64,000 bases of DNA, taken from positions 1 through 64,000 of the forward strand of contig JAFECB010000017.1 of the NCBI GenBank assembly GCA_018242365.1. The letters are read 5' to 3'. Of this stretch, positions 37,242 through 48,077 are shown piece by piece; the stretch's first letter is position 1; every line of letters begins with the position of its first letter. This stretch comes from Pseudomonadota bacterium. Its GTDB lineage: Bacteria; Pseudomonadota; Gammaproteobacteria; Xanthomonadales; Xanthomonadaceae. The notes under the pieces were generated by a model. It did not search any database. It worked only from the letters and a program-made list of their open reading frames with translations, and was not told the origin of the DNA. The position numbers and the translations under genes are program-made.

Positions 37242-38369
37242 TCAGCCACCGCGATACTCGCGCGGGATGCGCTCGTTGAGGCGGGTGAGGATTTCGTAGC
37301 CGATGGTATCGGCCCAGCCGGCGAGGTCTTCCACCGCGATCCCCTGCCCGTCCTGCTGGCCGATCAACACCACGTCATCGCCGTTGTAGGCGGTGCCGTG
37401 CGGACCGAGATCGACCATGCACTGGTCCATGCACACGCGGCCGATGATCGGCAGGCGCTGGCCGCGGATCAGCACCTGGCCACGATTGGACAATGCGCGT
37501 GGGTAGCCATCGCCATAACCCAGCGGGATGGTCACCACGCGGGTATCGACGCTGGATGTCCAGGTGGCGCCGTAGCTGACCGGCCGGCCGGCATGCACCA
37601 CCTTGAAATACACCACTTGCGACAGCAGTTGCAGCGCAGGCGCAACCGCCAGCGTGCGCTGCGAGCTCGGGTCCGGCTGCACGCCGTACAGCACGATGCC
37701 CGGCCGCACCATGTCCAGCCAGCTTTCCGGAAAATGCAGGATGCCGCCGGAGTTGGCGAGGTGGCGGATCGGCATCGGCGCACCGAGCCGGCTGAAATGC
37801 GTGCAGGCATCGCGGAAGCGTTCGATCTGCAGCGCGGTCATCCTTGATGCCGGATCGTCGGCACAGGCCAGATGCGAATACACGCCCTTGACCACGCACC
37901 AGCGCGCGGCCACCGCGGCCTCGATGAAGGGCGCGCAGGTTTCGCTGTGCACGCCGATGCGCTCCATCCCGGTGTCGATCTTGAGATGGATGATGGCCTT
38001 GCGGCCCATCGCTTCCGCAGTCGCTTCGACCTTGCGCAGCTTGTCCAGCGAGGACACGGTGATTTCCAGATCGTGTTCGATCAACTGGGTGATCTGGCGG
38101 CCGAGGATGCCGCCGAGAACAAGAATCGGGATGCGGATGCCGGCGCGACGCAGGGCGATGCCTTCTTCCAGGAAGGCGACCCCGAACTGTTCGGCCCCTT
38201 GCGCCTGCAGGTGCTGGGCGACGCGCACCAGTCCATGACCATAGGCATTGGCCTTGAGGATGGCCATTACCGGCACGCCAACGTGGCTGCGGATCGTGCG
38301 CAGGTTGCCGGCCAGCGCGTCGAGATCGACCACGATCCGGGTGGGGCGCTGGTTGTCGGCTTCGCTCAT
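37242..38369 (-). CDS. alr: Alanine racemase
   Basis: This is 375 residues. A fold-type III PLP enzyme makes D-alanine for peptidoglycan. The PLP lysine is Lys39 in AILKANAYGHGL. The second catalytic Tyr is in VSYGATWTS (about residue 270). Metal/substrate-binding blocks GMERIGVH, NSGGILHF and RVCMDQCMVDLG are present. It follows dnaB in the same orientation, an arrangement also known elsewhere, with structured repeat B in the gap. The GGAG-like site is weak. Confidence 0.95.
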   Translation of the reverse strand: MSEADNQRPTRIVVDLDALAGNLRTIRSHVGVPVMAILKANAYGHGLVRVAQHLQAQGAEQFGVAFLEEGIALRRAGIRIPILVLGGILGRQITQLIEHDLEITVSSLDKLRKVEATAEAMGRKAIIHLKIDTGMERIGVHSETCAPFIEAAVAARWCVVKGVYSHLACADDPASRMTALQIERFRDACTHFSRLGAPMPIRHLANSGGILHFPESWLDMVRPGIVLYGVQPDPSSQRTLAVAPALQLLSQVVYFKVVHAGRPVSYGATWTSSVDTRVVTIPLGYGDGYPRALSNRGQVLIRGQRLPIIGRVCMDQCMVDLGPHGTAYNGDDVVLIGQQDGQGIAVEDLAGWADTIGYEILTRLNERIPREYRGG

Positions 38370-38410
38370 GGCCTGCTATTCGAGCATGCGCGGCGAGGCT
38401 TGGCTAGGGC

Positions 38411-38555
38411 AACGCTGATTCAGTATGCGTTGCCTGCCGACCATGGATGGTCGGCCGCGGATCGATCACCGAAGTGATTGATCCGCGTGAGCTGCGTCCG
38501 GGCATGCACCGGACGCGGCGTGTGCTGACAAGTCCAGGAGGGACTTGTTCAGCAC
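38411..38555 (-). repeat. Five-hairpin structured repeat, copy B
   Basis: Read on the minus strand: ACAAGTCC/GGACTTGT; GCGTCC/GGACGC; ATCAATCAC-TTCG-GTGATCGAT; GCCGACCA/TGGTCGGC; AACGC/GCGTT. It is collinear with copy A at 35414-35556 but has compensatory changes in three stems. It fills the dnaB-alr gap downstream of dnaB. Confidence 0.75.
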
Positions 38556-38577
38556 TGTCCTGGTATCCGCCGAATAC

Positions 38578-38607
38578 GCCGTCATCCCGGCGAACGCCGG
38601 GATGACG
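38578..38607. repeat. REP-like palindrome, copy 3
   Basis: GTCATCCCGGCGAACGCCGG with GATGAC following, a perfect palindrome just downstream of dnaB. Confidence 0.65.
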
Positions 38608-38666
38608 AGCGGGGGTTTCGGCGCTATCCCCAAGCACGCTCGGGCGCAACCGCCGGGCGCAGGCCC

Positions 38667-40079
38667 TTATTCGAAACTGCCCACTGTGTCGTAGGCGAGG
38701 TTGTCGAAGCGCGTGTATTCGCCGAAGAACTTGAGCTTGAAGCTGCCGGTCGGGCCGTTACGCTGCTTGCCGATGATGATTTCGGCGAGACCTTTATCAG
38801 GCGAGCTTTCCTTGTTGTAGTACTCGTCGCGGTAGATGAACACGATCATGTCGGCGTCCTGCTCGATCGCGCCGGATTCACGCAGGTCGGCCATCACCGG
38901 GCGCTTGTCGGTGCGTGATTCCAGCGAACGGTTGAGCTGGGACAGCGCGATCACCGGCACTTTCAATTCCTTGGCCAGACCCTTCAGCGAGCGGCTGATT
39001 TCGGAAATCTCGGTGGCGCGATTCTCGCTGTTGCCGGGCACAGCCATCAGCTGCAGGTAGTCGATCACGATCAGGCCAAGATCGTGTTCGCGCTTGAGCC
39101 GGCGTGCCTTGGCGCGCAGCACGTCCGGCGACAGCGCCGGGGTGTCGTCGATGAAGATCTTCACCCCACCCAGTTGGGCAATCGCCCCGTGCACCCTGCC
39201 CCAATCCTCGTCTTCCAGATCGCCCACGCGCAGGCGGCCGGCGTCGATGCGGCCGAGCGAGGAGATCAGGCGCAGCGCCAGTTGCGAGGCCGACATTTCC
39301 ATCGAGAACACTGCCACCGCTTTCTTCGACTTGAGCGCGCCATACTCGGCGATGTTCAGCGCCAGCGTGGTCTTGCCCATGGCAGGACGCGCCGCCAGCA
39401 CGATCAAGTCGGTGGGCTGCAGGCCGGCGGTCATCTTGTCGAATTCGACATAGCCGGTCGGCAGGCCGGTGATGCCGCCGCCATTGACCGCGCGCTGTTG
39501 CAGGACCTCGAAGGCCTCGCTCAGCGCGGTGTTGATTGCGATGAAATCCTGGCGGCCGTGGTTGTGGTTCTCGGCGATTGCAAAGACCGACTCTTCGGCC
39601 CGCGCCAGCAATTCGCTGGCATCGCGGCCATCGGGCTGGAAGCCATCATTGACGATGGTGGTGCCGACATCGATCAGGCGGCGCTGGATCGCCTTGTCGC
39701 GCACGGTCTCGGCGTAGGCGCTGATATTGGCGGCACCGGGCGTATTGGCGGCCAGTGCGACCAGGTAGGTGGTATCGAGGCCATCGCCGACCAAGCCCTG
39801 CCCGTCCAGCCACTCGCCCACCGTCAGCACGTCGCAGGGTCGGTTCTTTTCGGTCAGCTCGCGGATCGCGCGGTAGACCAGCCGATGGTCACGCCGATAG
39901 AAATCCTCTTCGACCAGGCGATCGGCGACCTTGTCGTAGGCATTCGGATCCAGCAGCAAGCCGCCGAGCACGGCTTGTTCGGAATCGATCGACTGTGGCG
40001 GCACCCGCAATTGCTCGATCCGCGCATCATTGCGCGAACTGAAACTGTGGTCCCGCTGCGCGCCCGAGCCTGTGGTCAT
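38667..40079 (-). CDS. dnaB: Replicative DNA helicase DnaB
   Basis: This is 470 residues. The hexameric 5'-3' helicase opens DNA at the fork and recruits primase. The N-terminal domain starts at about 20 (RVPPQSIDSEQAVLGGLLLD). RecA-like motor motifs are Walker A AARPAMGKTTLALN near 235, then IVIDYLQLM and the final LSQLNRSLESR region with its arginine finger. No intein is present. rplI ends about 280 bp upstream on the same strand. Confidence 0.97.
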   Translation of the reverse strand: MTTGSGAQRDHSFSSRNDARIEQLRVPPQSIDSEQAVLGGLLLDPNAYDKVADRLVEEDFYRRDHRLVYRAIRELTEKNRPCDVLTVGEWLDGQGLVGDGLDTTYLVALAANTPGAANISAYAETVRDKAIQRRLIDVGTTIVNDGFQPDGRDASELLARAEESVFAIAENHNHGRQDFIAINTALSEAFEVLQQRAVNGGGITGLPTGYVEFDKMTAGLQPTDLIVLAARPAMGKTTLALNIAEYGALKSKKAVAVFSMEMSASQLALRLISSLGRIDAGRLRVGDLEDEDWGRVHGAIAQLGGVKIFIDDTPALSPDVLRAKARRLKREHDLGLIVIDYLQLMAVPGNSENRATEISEISRSLKGLAKELKVPVIALSQLNRSLESRTDKRPVMADLRESGAIEQDADMIVFIYRDEYYNKESSPDKGLAEIIIGKQRNGPTGSFKLKFFGEYTRFDNLAYDTVGSFE

Positions 40080-40306
40080 GGATGAATACCGCCTCGCTGA
40101 AGGTGCCGCGGGCGCAGATTGCAGCCGGCGCGGGGTGTCGCTGTCGAATGGGTCAGAATTCGCGTCATGGCGCGCCTGTCCGCACGCTCATCATCCTAGG
40201 CGAGGACCGCCGATGAGGGTTGCAGACAAGTCATGGGACATCCTGTGGACAACCCGTCTCACGGCCTGAGATCGGGCAGTCACTTGCTGCAAAAACAACT
40301 GACCCC

Positions 40307-40335
40307 AAACAGAACGGGCGCCCGAAGGCGCCCGT
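40307..40335 (-). terminator. Intrinsic terminator of the rpsF-rpsR-rplI operon
   Basis: On the minus strand ACGGGCGCC-TTCG-GGCGCCCGT is followed by TCTGTTT, 24 bp past the rplI stop. Confidence 0.8.
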
Positions 40336-40358
40336 CGCGGGATCGAAATGGCCGGGAC

Positions 40359-40814
40359 TCAGGCCGCTTCGGGGATCACCACCACCTTGACCGTGGTCTG
40401 CACGTCGGCGTGCAGGTGGACCTGCACCTCGAACTCGCCGGTGTGACGCAGCGGGCCTTCGCCCATGGTGACTTCGGCCTTGTGCACGTCGACGCCGTAG
40501 TGCTTCGACAGTGCTTCGGCGATTTCGCGCGGGCCGACCGAGCCGTACAGCTTGCCTTCGGTCGAGGCATTGGCGGCGACCGTCACGCTGGCGCCTTCCA
40601 GCTTGGCCAGACGGTTGTTGGCGGAATCCAGAGTCGCCTGCGCCTTGGCTTCATAGTCGGCGCGCTTGGCTTCGAACTCGGCCAGGTTGGCAGCGGTGGC
40701 CGGCACCGCCTTGCCCTGCGGCACGAGGTAGTTGCGGCCATAGCCAGGCTTGACGGTGACCTTGTCGCCGAGGCTGCCGAGATTGGTGACTTTCTGCAGG
40801 AGGATCAGTTGCAT
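40359..40814 (-). CDS. rplI: 50S ribosomal protein L9
   Basis: This is 151 residues. [36 protein letters not shown] is the standard L9 start and RNA-binding region; a long central helix and a C-terminal domain ending in VVIPEAA follow. Third gene of rpsF-rpsR-rplI, with a 196-bp gap from rpsR in which I see no gene. Confidence 0.97.
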   Translation of the reverse strand: MQLILLQKVTNLGSLGDKVTVKPGYGRNYLVPQGKAVPATAANLAEFEAKRADYEAKAQATLDSANNRLAKLEGASVTVAANASTEGKLYGSVGPREIAEALSKHYGVDVHKAEVTMGEGPLRHTGEFEVQVHLHADVQTTVKVVVIPEAA

Positions 40815-41010
40815 TTCAGTGCTCCGTATTCGTTAGCAGGCATTCGCCCGCAACGTGTGCTGTCCGAATGGACGGGATGTTGGAACGTGTTGACGCACAG
40901 CCTGCGCTGGCGTGGCAAGGAGCGGGAGGGAGCGCGCACCGCAGTTGACTGACGTCAATGAGGATGCGCGCGACCGACCAGCGACGCCGCCACGCCGAGC
41001 AGGCGCAGCG

Positions 41011-41241
41011 TCAGACGTGGTGGTTATCGGTGTAGGGCAACAGCGCCAGGAAACGCGCGCGCTTCACTGCGGTCTGCAGCTGGCGCTGGTAGCGCGACTT
41101 GGTGCCGGTGATGCGGCTGGGCACGATCTTGCCGTTCTCGGTGATGTACTGGCGCAGGGTCCCCAGATCCTTGTAATCGATCTCGGTGACGCCCTCGGCG
41201 GTGAAGCGGCAGTACTTGCGGCGGCGGAAGAATTTGGACAT
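41011..41241 (-). CDS. rpsR: 30S ribosomal protein S18
   Basis: This is 76 residues. [18 protein letters not shown] and the block [25 protein letters not shown] are diagnostic of S18, which pairs with S6 in the small subunit platform. It starts 11 bp after rpsF. Confidence 0.97.
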   Translation of the reverse strand: MSKFFRRRKYCRFTAEGVTEIDYKDLGTLRQYITENGKIVPSRITGTKSRYQRQLQTAVKRARFLALLPYTDNHHV

Positions 41242-41252
41242 GGTCAGGCTCC

Positions 41253-41672
41253 TCAGGCGGCTTCGGCGTTGTCGTCGGCGCGATCGGCATCGGCCGCACC
41301 GTCTTCGTCACGATGACGGCGTTCGCTGCGCTCGCCGCGGTCGCCCTTCTCGTCCTTGTTCTTCATGATCAGGGACTGTTCGGTCACCGCGCCATCGCAG
41401 CGCATGACCATGTGACGCAGGATCGCATCGTTGAAGCGGAAGCTGTCGACCAGCTCGTCCATCGCGGCCTGGTTGGCCTCGATGTTGAACAGCACGTAAT
41501 GGGCCTTGACCAGGTTCTGGATCGGGTAGGCCAACTGGCGGCGACCCCAATCTTCAAGGCGGTGGATCTTGCCTTCGGCGGCTTCGATCGAACCCTTGTA
41601 GCGCTCGATCATGGCCGGAACCTGCTCGCTCCGGTCCGGATGGACCAGGAACACGACTTCGTAATGACGCAT
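41253..41672 (-). CDS. rpsF: 30S ribosomal protein S6
   Basis: This is 139 residues from ATG 41670-41672; the frame is open to 41789 but [18 protein letters not shown] is the conserved start. The S6 core covers about 95 residues ([27 protein letters not shown]). The last ~35 residues are a charged Glu/Asp/Arg tail, longer than the short acidic tail of E. coli S6, to which RimK adds glutamates. Leader autoregulation by S6-S18 is common but I cannot confirm a motif here. Confidence 0.96.
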   Translation of the reverse strand: MRHYEVVFLVHPDRSEQVPAMIERYKGSIEAAEGKIHRLEDWGRRQLAYPIQNLVKAHYVLFNIEANQAAMDELVDSFRFNDAILRHMVMRCDGAVTEQSLIMKNKDEKGDRGERSERRHRDEDGAADADRADDNAEAA

Positions 41673-41941
41673 GGTGGTTTCCTTGTGGATGGTGGCAAGC
41701 GCTCGCTTGCCGGTCAGCCCTCGGCCACCGGCTTCATCGTGAAGCGCGGCGCGTTCGGGCAAGGTCTCCCGCGAACGGGAGCCGCCCATTATGGGAAATC
41801 AAGGCCTTGCGTGCAAGTTTCGGGCGCGCGGCGCGGAGACGGCCGGCGTGATCCAGCTGTCTGCGCAACGCCGCAATACTCGATGGATGACGCACTCCGG
41901 TAAACTGCGCGGCCTGACTTCGCGAAACGAGTTTTGCAACG

Positions 41942-43342
<1,401 letters not shown>

Positions 43343-43355
43343 TCGCCGCGTTGCC

Positions 43356-43673
43356 ATGGACACCGACGTCATTCTGTTTCTCGCCCTGCTGGCCTTCGCC
43401 TTGGCCATCGCGGGGGCCACCGCGTTCGTGATCTTCTGGCCGTTGACCCTGATCCACATCCGTGACCGTCACCCACGGCTTGGCGAACAACTCGGTCCGG
43501 GCGCGTTCCTGCGCCCGGCGGCATTGCTGTGGCTGCTGCGGGGCGGCTATCGTGAAACACCGGACCCCAATCTGTCGGCCCTCGCTACGCCGGCGCGAAT
43601 TTCGGAAGTGGTGATCCTGACCGGGCTGGCACTCGGCGGTGTGCTGTGGGTTGTGGGCAAGGCGTTGGGTTGA
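43356..43673 (+). CDS. Small membrane protein with two helices, unknown
   Basis: This is 105 residues from ATG 43356, 13 bp after asnS, so likely co-transcribed. Transmembrane helices lie at about 5-33 and 83-102, with a cytoplasmic loop rich in Arg and Pro between (HIRDRHPRLGEQLGPGAF, then a Leu-Arg-Gly-Gly motif). The layout recalls UspB-type stress membrane proteins, but I do not see a firm family match. The function is unknown. Confidence 0.65.
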   Translation: MDTDVILFLALLAFALAIAGATAFVIFWPLTLIHIRDRHPRLGEQLGPGAFLRPAALLWLLRGGYRETPDPNLSALATPARISEVVILTGLALGGVLWVVGKALG

Positions 43674-43861
43674 AGGGTTTGGCGCAGACCAATCCCGCCC
43701 AGGACTTCGCAACGGCCGAGTCAATGGCGTATCGAATGTAAGAAGCGTTTGCCGGAATGACGCGCTTGTGCTTGTTCACGCATCGACAAGTTTCAGTGCA
43801 AGCGATGGTGATTGAGCGCAGCCACAGCCACGCCTTCAGATGAATCGCGTGTCGGCCCTGC

Positions 43862-45808
43862 TCAGCCGCCGGCCGGGCTGGGTGTGACAGCGGCGGGGGC
43901 AGAGACAGCAGGCGGCGTCACCGGCCTGGGCGGAGTCCCCGCAGCCGGTGGTGTTGCAGGTTTTGGGGTCGCAGGTGTTGCCGGCTTCGGCTTCGCCGCT
44001 GGTGCCGGCGGCGGCGTCACCGGTGTTGCCGGTTTGGGTGCGGGCGGCGGCGGGCGCACGCTGCCGTTGTCTTCCTGCAGCTCGGGCTTGAACGGAATCG
44101 CCGGTGCCGGACGCCCGGTTGCGGATTGTTCGTTGACATCCGGGTTGAACGGCATGCAACCGCCGCCGAGCTGCAGCAGTGAGACCACGCACTTGAGCGA
44201 CAGACTGGTGCCGGGAATCGGAATCGTCATTTCCTTGACGCCCTTGCGCACCCACTCCTGCAGCAAGGTGCCGGTCGGGATCCAATACTTGTCGAACCGG
44301 GTGCCGCGATATTCGAGGCCGGGGCGCTTCAGCCAGGTGCCGGCACGATCCAGATCGACACCATGGTTCGCCGTCCATTGGTCGGGCAGGCGCACGCTGC
44401 CATCGTCATTGAACAGGCCCGATTGACCATTGCCGTTGCCGTTGTTGCCACGGCCGTTGTTGCCGCTGCCGGCGGTGCCATTGCCACCGCGACCACTGCC
44501 GGTACCGGGCGCATTGCGATTGGACGCACCCCAATCATCGCTGCGCGCTGCCCCCGGCCAGCCACCGGCGGCAGGCTTTGCACCCGGACCTGCGCCTGCA
44601 CCCGTCGCCGACGCACCGCGTCCACCCTGGGTGCCTGGGGCGGTGCCATGGCCGGTTCCCGCCTGCGCCTGGCCCTGTCCGCCGGGACTGGCGGCATTGC
44701 CGCCCGCGCCACGCGCCGCAGCATCGCCCAAGGCGGTCGAGCCATTGCCGGCCGATGCGGTGCTGCTGCCGCCCGGCCCGCTACCGGACGGAATGCCACG
44801 CACTTCACCCTTGAGTTCAGGCACGCGTATCTGCGCCTGCCCGGTGGCCGATGAGGGTAGCGCGCGCTCGCGGGTGATCTGGGTGCGATCCGGTGTGAAC
44901 ACCTCGATCTCGCGCACCGTCTCGCGCAGCTCCTGCGGGCGCAATTGCGCCTGCGGCTGCTGCACCTGCAAGGTGCGGATAGGCTGGGCCTGGAAGGTGG
45001 TGATCGCCTCCACCTGCGCCTGCAACTGCGGTTCACGCGGTTGTGGCTGCGGAGTCGGCAAGCTCAGTTCGCGCGGTGGCGGCAAACGGAATGCCTCGGG
45101 CGTGGGCTTGGGCGTTTCGCTGACCTGCAGCGGCTGTGCGGGCGCAGGCTCCTGCAATGGCGCTACCTGCTCCAGCTTGGGGGCCTGCGAAGCGGCGGCC
45201 ACGGCCGCAGGCAGCGGCACGGTGACGAGGGTCGGCTTGCCGCCACCGGCATTGGCGCTGGCCGCTGCTGCGGGCTGCGGTGTCGGCTTGCCGGATGCAG
45301 CGGCCGAGGCGGCAGCCGGCGCGGCCTGCGCACCTTCGGTTGCCAGTGCGCCGCCACCTTCCTGCACATTGCCGCGGCCGATGAATTCCACCTGTACTGC
45401 GTCGCTGCCGCCCTGCTCTTCTTCCGGCACTTCAACGGCAAACAACTGCAGGTACATCAGCCACAGCAACAGGCCGGCGAGGATCAGGTGCAGCAGGATG
45501 TCGGCAGCAGTCGCACCGATTCGCAGGCCCCGTTCATCGCGCGGGTCGAACGGACGGCTCTGCCGCAGCAATTTGAAGAACGGCCGGGCAAGGCCCGCCA
45601 GGCCCTTGGGTTGTTGCAGTGGTCGCACATTCAGCGCATCCACCCAGGCCCGCGAATCCGGCCGCGCCACCCGCCCCTTGACCGGATGCATTGCGTCCAG
45701 CCACGCCTGCCAGCCGGTCGGGAGCCCGACGCGTTCTTCCGGTGATTTGCCGGTCTTGAGCAGGCGGCGCTGATTGAGCGCCGCAATGAAGTCGGTGGCT
45801 TTCGTCAC
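43862..45808 (-). CDS. Transmembrane repetitive protein (Xanthomonad family)
   Basis: This is 648 residues with a GTG start at 45806-45808. The N-terminal ~95 residues are a conserved cytoplasmic part (RRLLKTGKSPEERVGLPTGW, then RPFDPRDERGLRIGATAADI), followed by one transmembrane helix (about 98-117). About 120-440 is Ala/Pro/Gln/Gly-rich low complexity. A folded segment near 470-560 (VRLPDQWTANHGVDLDRAGTW, then KCVVSLLQLGGGCMPFNP) precedes a Pro/Ala/Thr tail. The single-pass topology with a long disordered periplasmic arm recalls TonB-like energy or envelope-spanning proteins. Its role is unknown. Confidence 0.8.
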   Translation of the reverse strand: MTKATDFIAALNQRRLLKTGKSPEERVGLPTGWQAWLDAMHPVKGRVARPDSRAWVDALNVRPLQQPKGLAGLARPFFKLLRQSRPFDPRDERGLRIGATAADILLHLILAGLLLWLMYLQLFAVEVPEEEQGGSDAVQVEFIGRGNVQEGGGALATEGAQAAPAAASAAASGKPTPQPAAAASANAGGGKPTLVTVPLPAAVAAASQAPKLEQVAPLQEPAPAQPLQVSETPKPTPEAFRLPPPRELSLPTPQPQPREPQLQAQVEAITTFQAQPIRTLQVQQPQAQLRPQELRETVREIEVFTPDRTQITRERALPSSATGQAQIRVPELKGEVRGIPSGSGPGGSSTASAGNGSTALGDAAARGAGGNAASPGGQGQAQAGTGHGTAPGTQGGRGASATGAGAGPGAKPAAGGWPGAARSDDWGASNRNAPGTGSGRGGNGTAGSGNNGRGNNGNGNGQSGLFNDDGSVRLPDQWTANHGVDLDRAGTWLKRPGLEYRGTRFDKYWIPTGTLLQEWVRKGVKEMTIPIPGTSLSLKCVVSLLQLGGGCMPFNPDVNEQSATGRPAPAIPFKPELQEDNGSVRPPPPAPKPATPVTPPPAPAAKPKPATPATPKPATPPAAGTPPRPVTPPAVSAPAAVTPSPAGG

Positions 45809-45823
45809 GCGCGCCGGGTTCCG

Positions 45824-46447
45824 TCAGGCCTTGCCATAGGGGGAGGCGGAAGCCGCCTGGCTACCACGCGCCGCGTAGGGATTGGCACCGCTGTCGTGGT
45901 CGGTGATATCGACCACCCGGCGGACACCGGCCACTTGCGCCAACAGGGTTTTCTCGACGCCTTGCTTGAGGGTGATATCGACCATGCTGCAGCCGTGGCA
46001 ACCGCCGCCGAAGTTGAGCCGGACCACGCCATCGTCACCGACGCCGGCCAGCTCGACGTGACCCTTGTGCATGGCCAACTGCGGGTTGATGTCGTTGTCG
46101 ATCACCCATTGCACGCGCTCGGCCAGCGGCGCGTCCGGCCCCGGCGACATGCCCTTGATGCGCGGCGCGCGGATCTGCAACTGCCCGCCGGTCGGCAAAG
46201 TCTCGTAGTCGATCTGCGCACCTTCGAGGTAAGGCGCGCTGGGCGCATCCAGCCACAGGGTGAAACCGGCGCAGTCGATCACCCACTCGTCGCCACTCAG
46301 CTCATCGGGTTCAGCGAATTCCAGACGGACATCTGCGCGCTTGGTGCCCGGATGCAACGCAGACAGGCGCACGCCAAGACCGGGAATGGCCTCGCGCTCG
46401 ATCAACTTGCGGAAATGCGACTGCGCTGCCTCTGTGATCTGGATCAA
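45824..46447 (-). CDS. nfuA: Fe/S biogenesis protein NfuA
   Basis: This is 207 residues with a TTG start at 46445-46447, preceded by GGGAG; no in-frame ATG is nearby. The N-terminal degenerate A-type domain lacks the scaffold Cys residues. The C-terminal NifU-like domain has the cluster-binding CHGC in [21 protein letters not shown] Nfu dimer carries a [4Fe-4S] cluster to acceptor enzymes under oxidative stress or low iron. The C-terminal tail is slightly extended and low-complexity. Confidence 0.93.
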   Translation of the reverse strand: MIQITEAAQSHFRKLIEREAIPGLGVRLSALHPGTKRADVRLEFAEPDELSGDEWVIDCAGFTLWLDAPSAPYLEGAQIDYETLPTGGQLQIRAPRIKGMSPGPDAPLAERVQWVIDNDINPQLAMHKGHVELAGVGDDGVVRLNFGGGCHGCSMVDITLKQGVEKTLLAQVAGVRRVVDITDHDSGANPYAARGSQAASASPYGKA

Positions 46448-46593
46448 TCTACGCTCCCATGCGATCGATCCAGTGCCCCCAGCCGGATCGGCCCAACGTT
46501 GTACAGCTGCCTCGCGCGACGATTCGCGACTATTCTAGCGGCACCCGGGCGCCGCGCGCGACCGCCCCTCCGGACCGCCACAAGGACACGCCG

Positions 46594-46935
46594 ATGGCTG
46601 ATCGCATCCCGCTTGCAGACACCCAATGTACGCCACGCCGCGGCCACGAACACCGCTTGGGCGAAGCGCGCCTGCGTGAACTACTGCCGCAACTGGCCGA
46701 CTGGTCGCTGATCGACAATGGCCACGCGATCAGCAAGACCTTCCGCTTCCCGGACTACTACCGCACGATCGCTTTCGTGAACGCCCTGGCCTATATCGCC
46801 AACACCCAGGACCACCATCCCGATCTGTCGGTGCACTACGACCGCTGCGTGGTGCAGTTTTCCACCCACGATGTCGGCGGGCTGTCGGAAAATGACTTCA
46901 TTTGCGCCGCCAAGGCGGATGCGTTGATCCGCTGA
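46594..46935 (+). CDS. phhB: Pterin-4a-carbinolamine dehydratase
   Basis: This is 113 residues from ATG 46594. The active-site motif is [10 protein letters not shown] after [10 protein letters not shown], and the C-terminal D-V-G-G-L-S-E-N-D block is also typical. The enzyme recycles the 4a-carbinolamine made by phenylalanine hydroxylase and may assist in molybdopterin chemistry; no phenylalanine hydroxylase lies in this window. It is divergent from nfuA. Confidence 0.9.
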   Translation: MADRIPLADTQCTPRRGHEHRLGEARLRELLPQLADWSLIDNGHAISKTFRFPDYYRTIAFVNALAYIANTQDHHPDLSVHYDRCVVQFSTHDVGGLSENDFICAAKADALIR

Positions 46936-46942
46936 TCCTGCA

Positions 46943-47001
46943 GGAGCGCACCGCAGGGGCGCGACGGGAATGCGTTAGATCGCGCCCCTGCGGTGCGCTC
47001 C
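46943..47001. terminator. Perfect long hairpin after phhB
   Basis: A 22-bp perfect inverted repeat beginning GGAGCGCACCGCAGGG around a 15-base loop. It lacks a T-tract. It is the same family as 24376-24458. Its right arm abuts the 19-bp tandem repeat. Confidence 0.55.
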
Positions 47002-47096
47002 CACAAGTTCAGGGTGATCCCACAAGTCCAGGGTGATCCCACAAGTCCAGGGTGATCCCACAAGTCCAGGGTGATCCCACAAGTCCAGGGTGATCC
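47002..47096. repeat. Five tandem copies of a 19-bp unit
   Basis: CACAAGTCCAGGGTGATCC is repeated at 47002, 47021, 47040, 47059 and 47078. Copy 1 has one change (TTC for TCC), and a degenerate sixth copy follows (CGCAAATTCAG). The unit has no spacer sequences. It fills most of the phhB-rluC gap. Confidence 0.93.
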
Positions 47097-47114
47097 CGCA
47101 AATTCAGCGGTGCC

Positions 47115-48077
47115 TTACCCAAGCCGATCCAGCACCTCGATCAAGTCTGCCGCCAGCGGCGCGTTCAGGAGATACGGCGTACGTCCGCCGTCGAGCGAGA
47201 ACTCCATCGACGATGCGTGCAGGAACAATCGCTTCAGCCCCGCCTTTTCGCGCAGCCGGCGGTTGACCTCGGGCTCGCCGTACTTGTCGTCGCCGGCCAC
47301 CGGGTGGCTGATGTGCTGGGCGTGGACGCGGATCTGGTGGGTGCGGCCGGTGGCGATCCGCACTTCGCAATAACTCTGGCCACCACGCCGCTCCAGCACC
47401 CGGAACTCGCTCAGCGACGGCTTGCCGGCAGCGCTGACCTGCACATGGCGCTCGCCACCCTGGCGCAGGCCGACGTGCAGCGGCGCATCGACCGCCATCA
47501 TTCCATCCGGCAAGCGGCCGACCAGCAGGGCCAGGTAGCGCTTGTGAACGCCGGCGCCATGGTCCTCCCGCAGCAGGGCTTGCAGTTCGGTCATCGCCGA
47601 ACGCTTCTTGGCGAGGATCAACAGGCCCGAGGTGTCGCGATCCAGCCGATGCACCAATTCGAGATTGTCGCGTGGACGCAGAGCGCGCAATGCCTCGATC
47701 GCGCCGAAGGCCACGCCACTGCCGCCATGGCTGGCCACCCCGGAGGGTTTGTCGATGGCCAGTAACCGTGCATCTTCGAACACGATCGCCGCATCGAGTG
47801 CCTTCAACAGGCTATTGGGTGGCGAACGCCCTGCATCTTGCGGCGATTCGATGCGAACAGGCGGGATTCTGACCTCATCTCCAGCCTCCAGCTTGCGCTC
47901 GGCCTTGGCCCGCCCGCCATTGACACGCACTTGTCCGCTGCGCACCAGCTTGTAGACCAGGCTGCGCGGCGCGCCCTTGAGCTGGCCGAGCAGGAAGTTG
48001 TCGATGCGCTGGCCGGCGCGGTCTTCGGGCACGCGGACGATGCGGACACCGGGATTCGGAGATTCGGGCTGTGTCAT
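47115..48077 (-). CDS. rluC: 23S rRNA pseudouridine synthase RluC
   Basis: This is 320 residues from ATG 48075-48077; the frame stays open far upstream, antisense to rne, which is spurious. The N-terminal S4 domain (QRIDNFLLGQLKGAPRSLVYKLVR) precedes the catalytic domain with Asp in HRLDRDTSGLLILAKKR. RluC modifies three uridines of 23S rRNA (E. coli 955, 2504, 2580). It lies divergent from rne, the same arrangement as in E. coli. Confidence 0.95.
   Translation of the reverse strand: MTQPESPNPGVRIVRVPEDRAGQRIDNFLLGQLKGAPRSLVYKLVRSGQVRVNGGRAKAERKLEAGDEVRIPPVRIESPQDAGRSPPNSLLKALDAAIVFEDARLLAIDKPSGVASHGGSGVAFGAIEALRALRPRDNLELVHRLDRDTSGLLILAKKRSAMTELQALLREDHGAGVHKRYLALLVGRLPDGMMAVDAPLHVGLRQGGERHVQVSAAGKPSLSEFRVLERRGGQSYCEVRIATGRTHQIRVHAQHISHPVAGDDKYGEPEVNRRLREKAGLKRLFLHASSMEFSLDGGRTPYLLNAPLAADLIEVLDRLG

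Noticed and set aside
47002..47096. CRISPR array
   Set aside because: The 19-bp units are directly contiguous, with no spacers, and no cas genes are in the window.
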